Below, piece after piece: positions 63,740 to 64,000 of a stretch of DNA of 64,000 nt; the first letter of the stretch is position 1, and each line of letters opens with the position of its first letter. The notes beneath the pieces were generated by a model that worked only from the letters and a program-made list of their open reading frames with translations, made no database searches and was not told the DNA's origin. The position numbers and the translations under genes are program-made. Origin of the DNA: Rotaria socialis (Eukaryota; Rotifera; Eurotatoria; Philodinida; Philodinidae). The DNA lies in the NCBI GenBank assembly GCA_905331475.1, contig CAJNYU010000033.1, positions 186,001 through 250,000 of the forward strand, written 5' to 3'.

Positions 63740-64000
63740 AATATTTTTCTCTATTTCGTCTGTTTTCCTCGTCTTCTTCTTTTTTCTTCCTATTCGTAAA
63801 TCAATCATGTGAACAGTATATCTTCGTCTGTATATTAAAATCTGTTTTCTTTTCTTCTTCTACTCTTATCATATTTTTAATTTTGTTTTTAAATGCTATC
63901 GCGTTTGCTCTTGATTTTGATTTTGATTTTGATTCTTATTATAATCTTTATCTTAGTATGCGTCATTACTTTTACTTTCTCGACATTTAATTCTTCACTT
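63740..64000 (+). other. 3' flank of the giant gene
   Basis: T-rich 3' UTR. An ATTAAA polyadenylation-like signal lies near 63835, and a tandem TTTTGA hexamer tract at about 63911-63934. No further gene begins before the window ends. Confidence 0.5.

Overview
The window is animal nuclear DNA: AT-rich, with genes split by short GT-AG introns (mostly 50-80 bases, a few of 0.5-3 kb) and long AT-rich gene-poor stretches. The best guess is a bdelloid rotifer. This rests on the overall texture, very short introns, a chemoreceptor-like GPCR of a style common in bdelloids, possible trans-splice acceptors next to start codons, and small DNA-transposon relics. No taxonomic marker is present, so the assignment is an inference. 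All exon models were made by eye from splice signals, frame continuity and family resemblance. Each multi-exon model keeps frame across every junction.

Left part, minus strand (1-18 kb): the ATPase half of a cytosolic HSP70 running off the left edge; an ABCG (White-type) half-transporter of 16 exons (5824-8989); downstream of it a broken partial copy of its membrane half (2584-4190); a small single-pass membrane protein (10104-10734); and a decayed GPCR (15180-15944).

Centre, minus strand (18-34 kb): a 13-exon nuclear receptor of the NR2C/TR2-TR4/DHR78 type (18155-22494), then a 12-exon UTX/KDM6 histone H3K27 demethylase homologue (24073-33833). The KDM6 model aligns to human UTX without gaps across the catalytic core, but the third iron ligand is Tyr instead of His and a 2-oxoglutarate-binding Thr is Ala, so loss of demethylase activity is predicted.

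Right part, plus strand (39-64 kb): a KLHDC10-like kelch protein (39197-41182); an intronless SMYD-type MYND/SET protein without the SET-N GxG segment (43875-44966); adducin (47595 to about 52.7 kb, 3' end unresolved); and a very large unrecognised protein of 2,990 residues in two exons (54705-63739). Its middle is built of about 25 degenerate 60-residue alpha/beta modules. This is the best candidate here for something undescribed.

Mobile DNA consists of small non-autonomous elements: a 949-bp foldback with 427-bp arms (36710-37658), a 132-bp hAT-type MITE with an 8-bp target duplication (29621-29752), a 146-bp MITE in an intron of the ABCG relic (3133-3278), an approximately 880-bp terminal-inverted-repeat element in adducin intron 1 (48260-49140), and a possible element at the 5' break of the ABCG relic. 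No transposase, tRNA, rRNA or CRISPR array was recognised. The genes do not form an operon-like pathway. Two of them (KDM6, SMYD) belong to histone-methylation enzyme families, and adducin lies next to the giant scaffold-like protein on the same strand.
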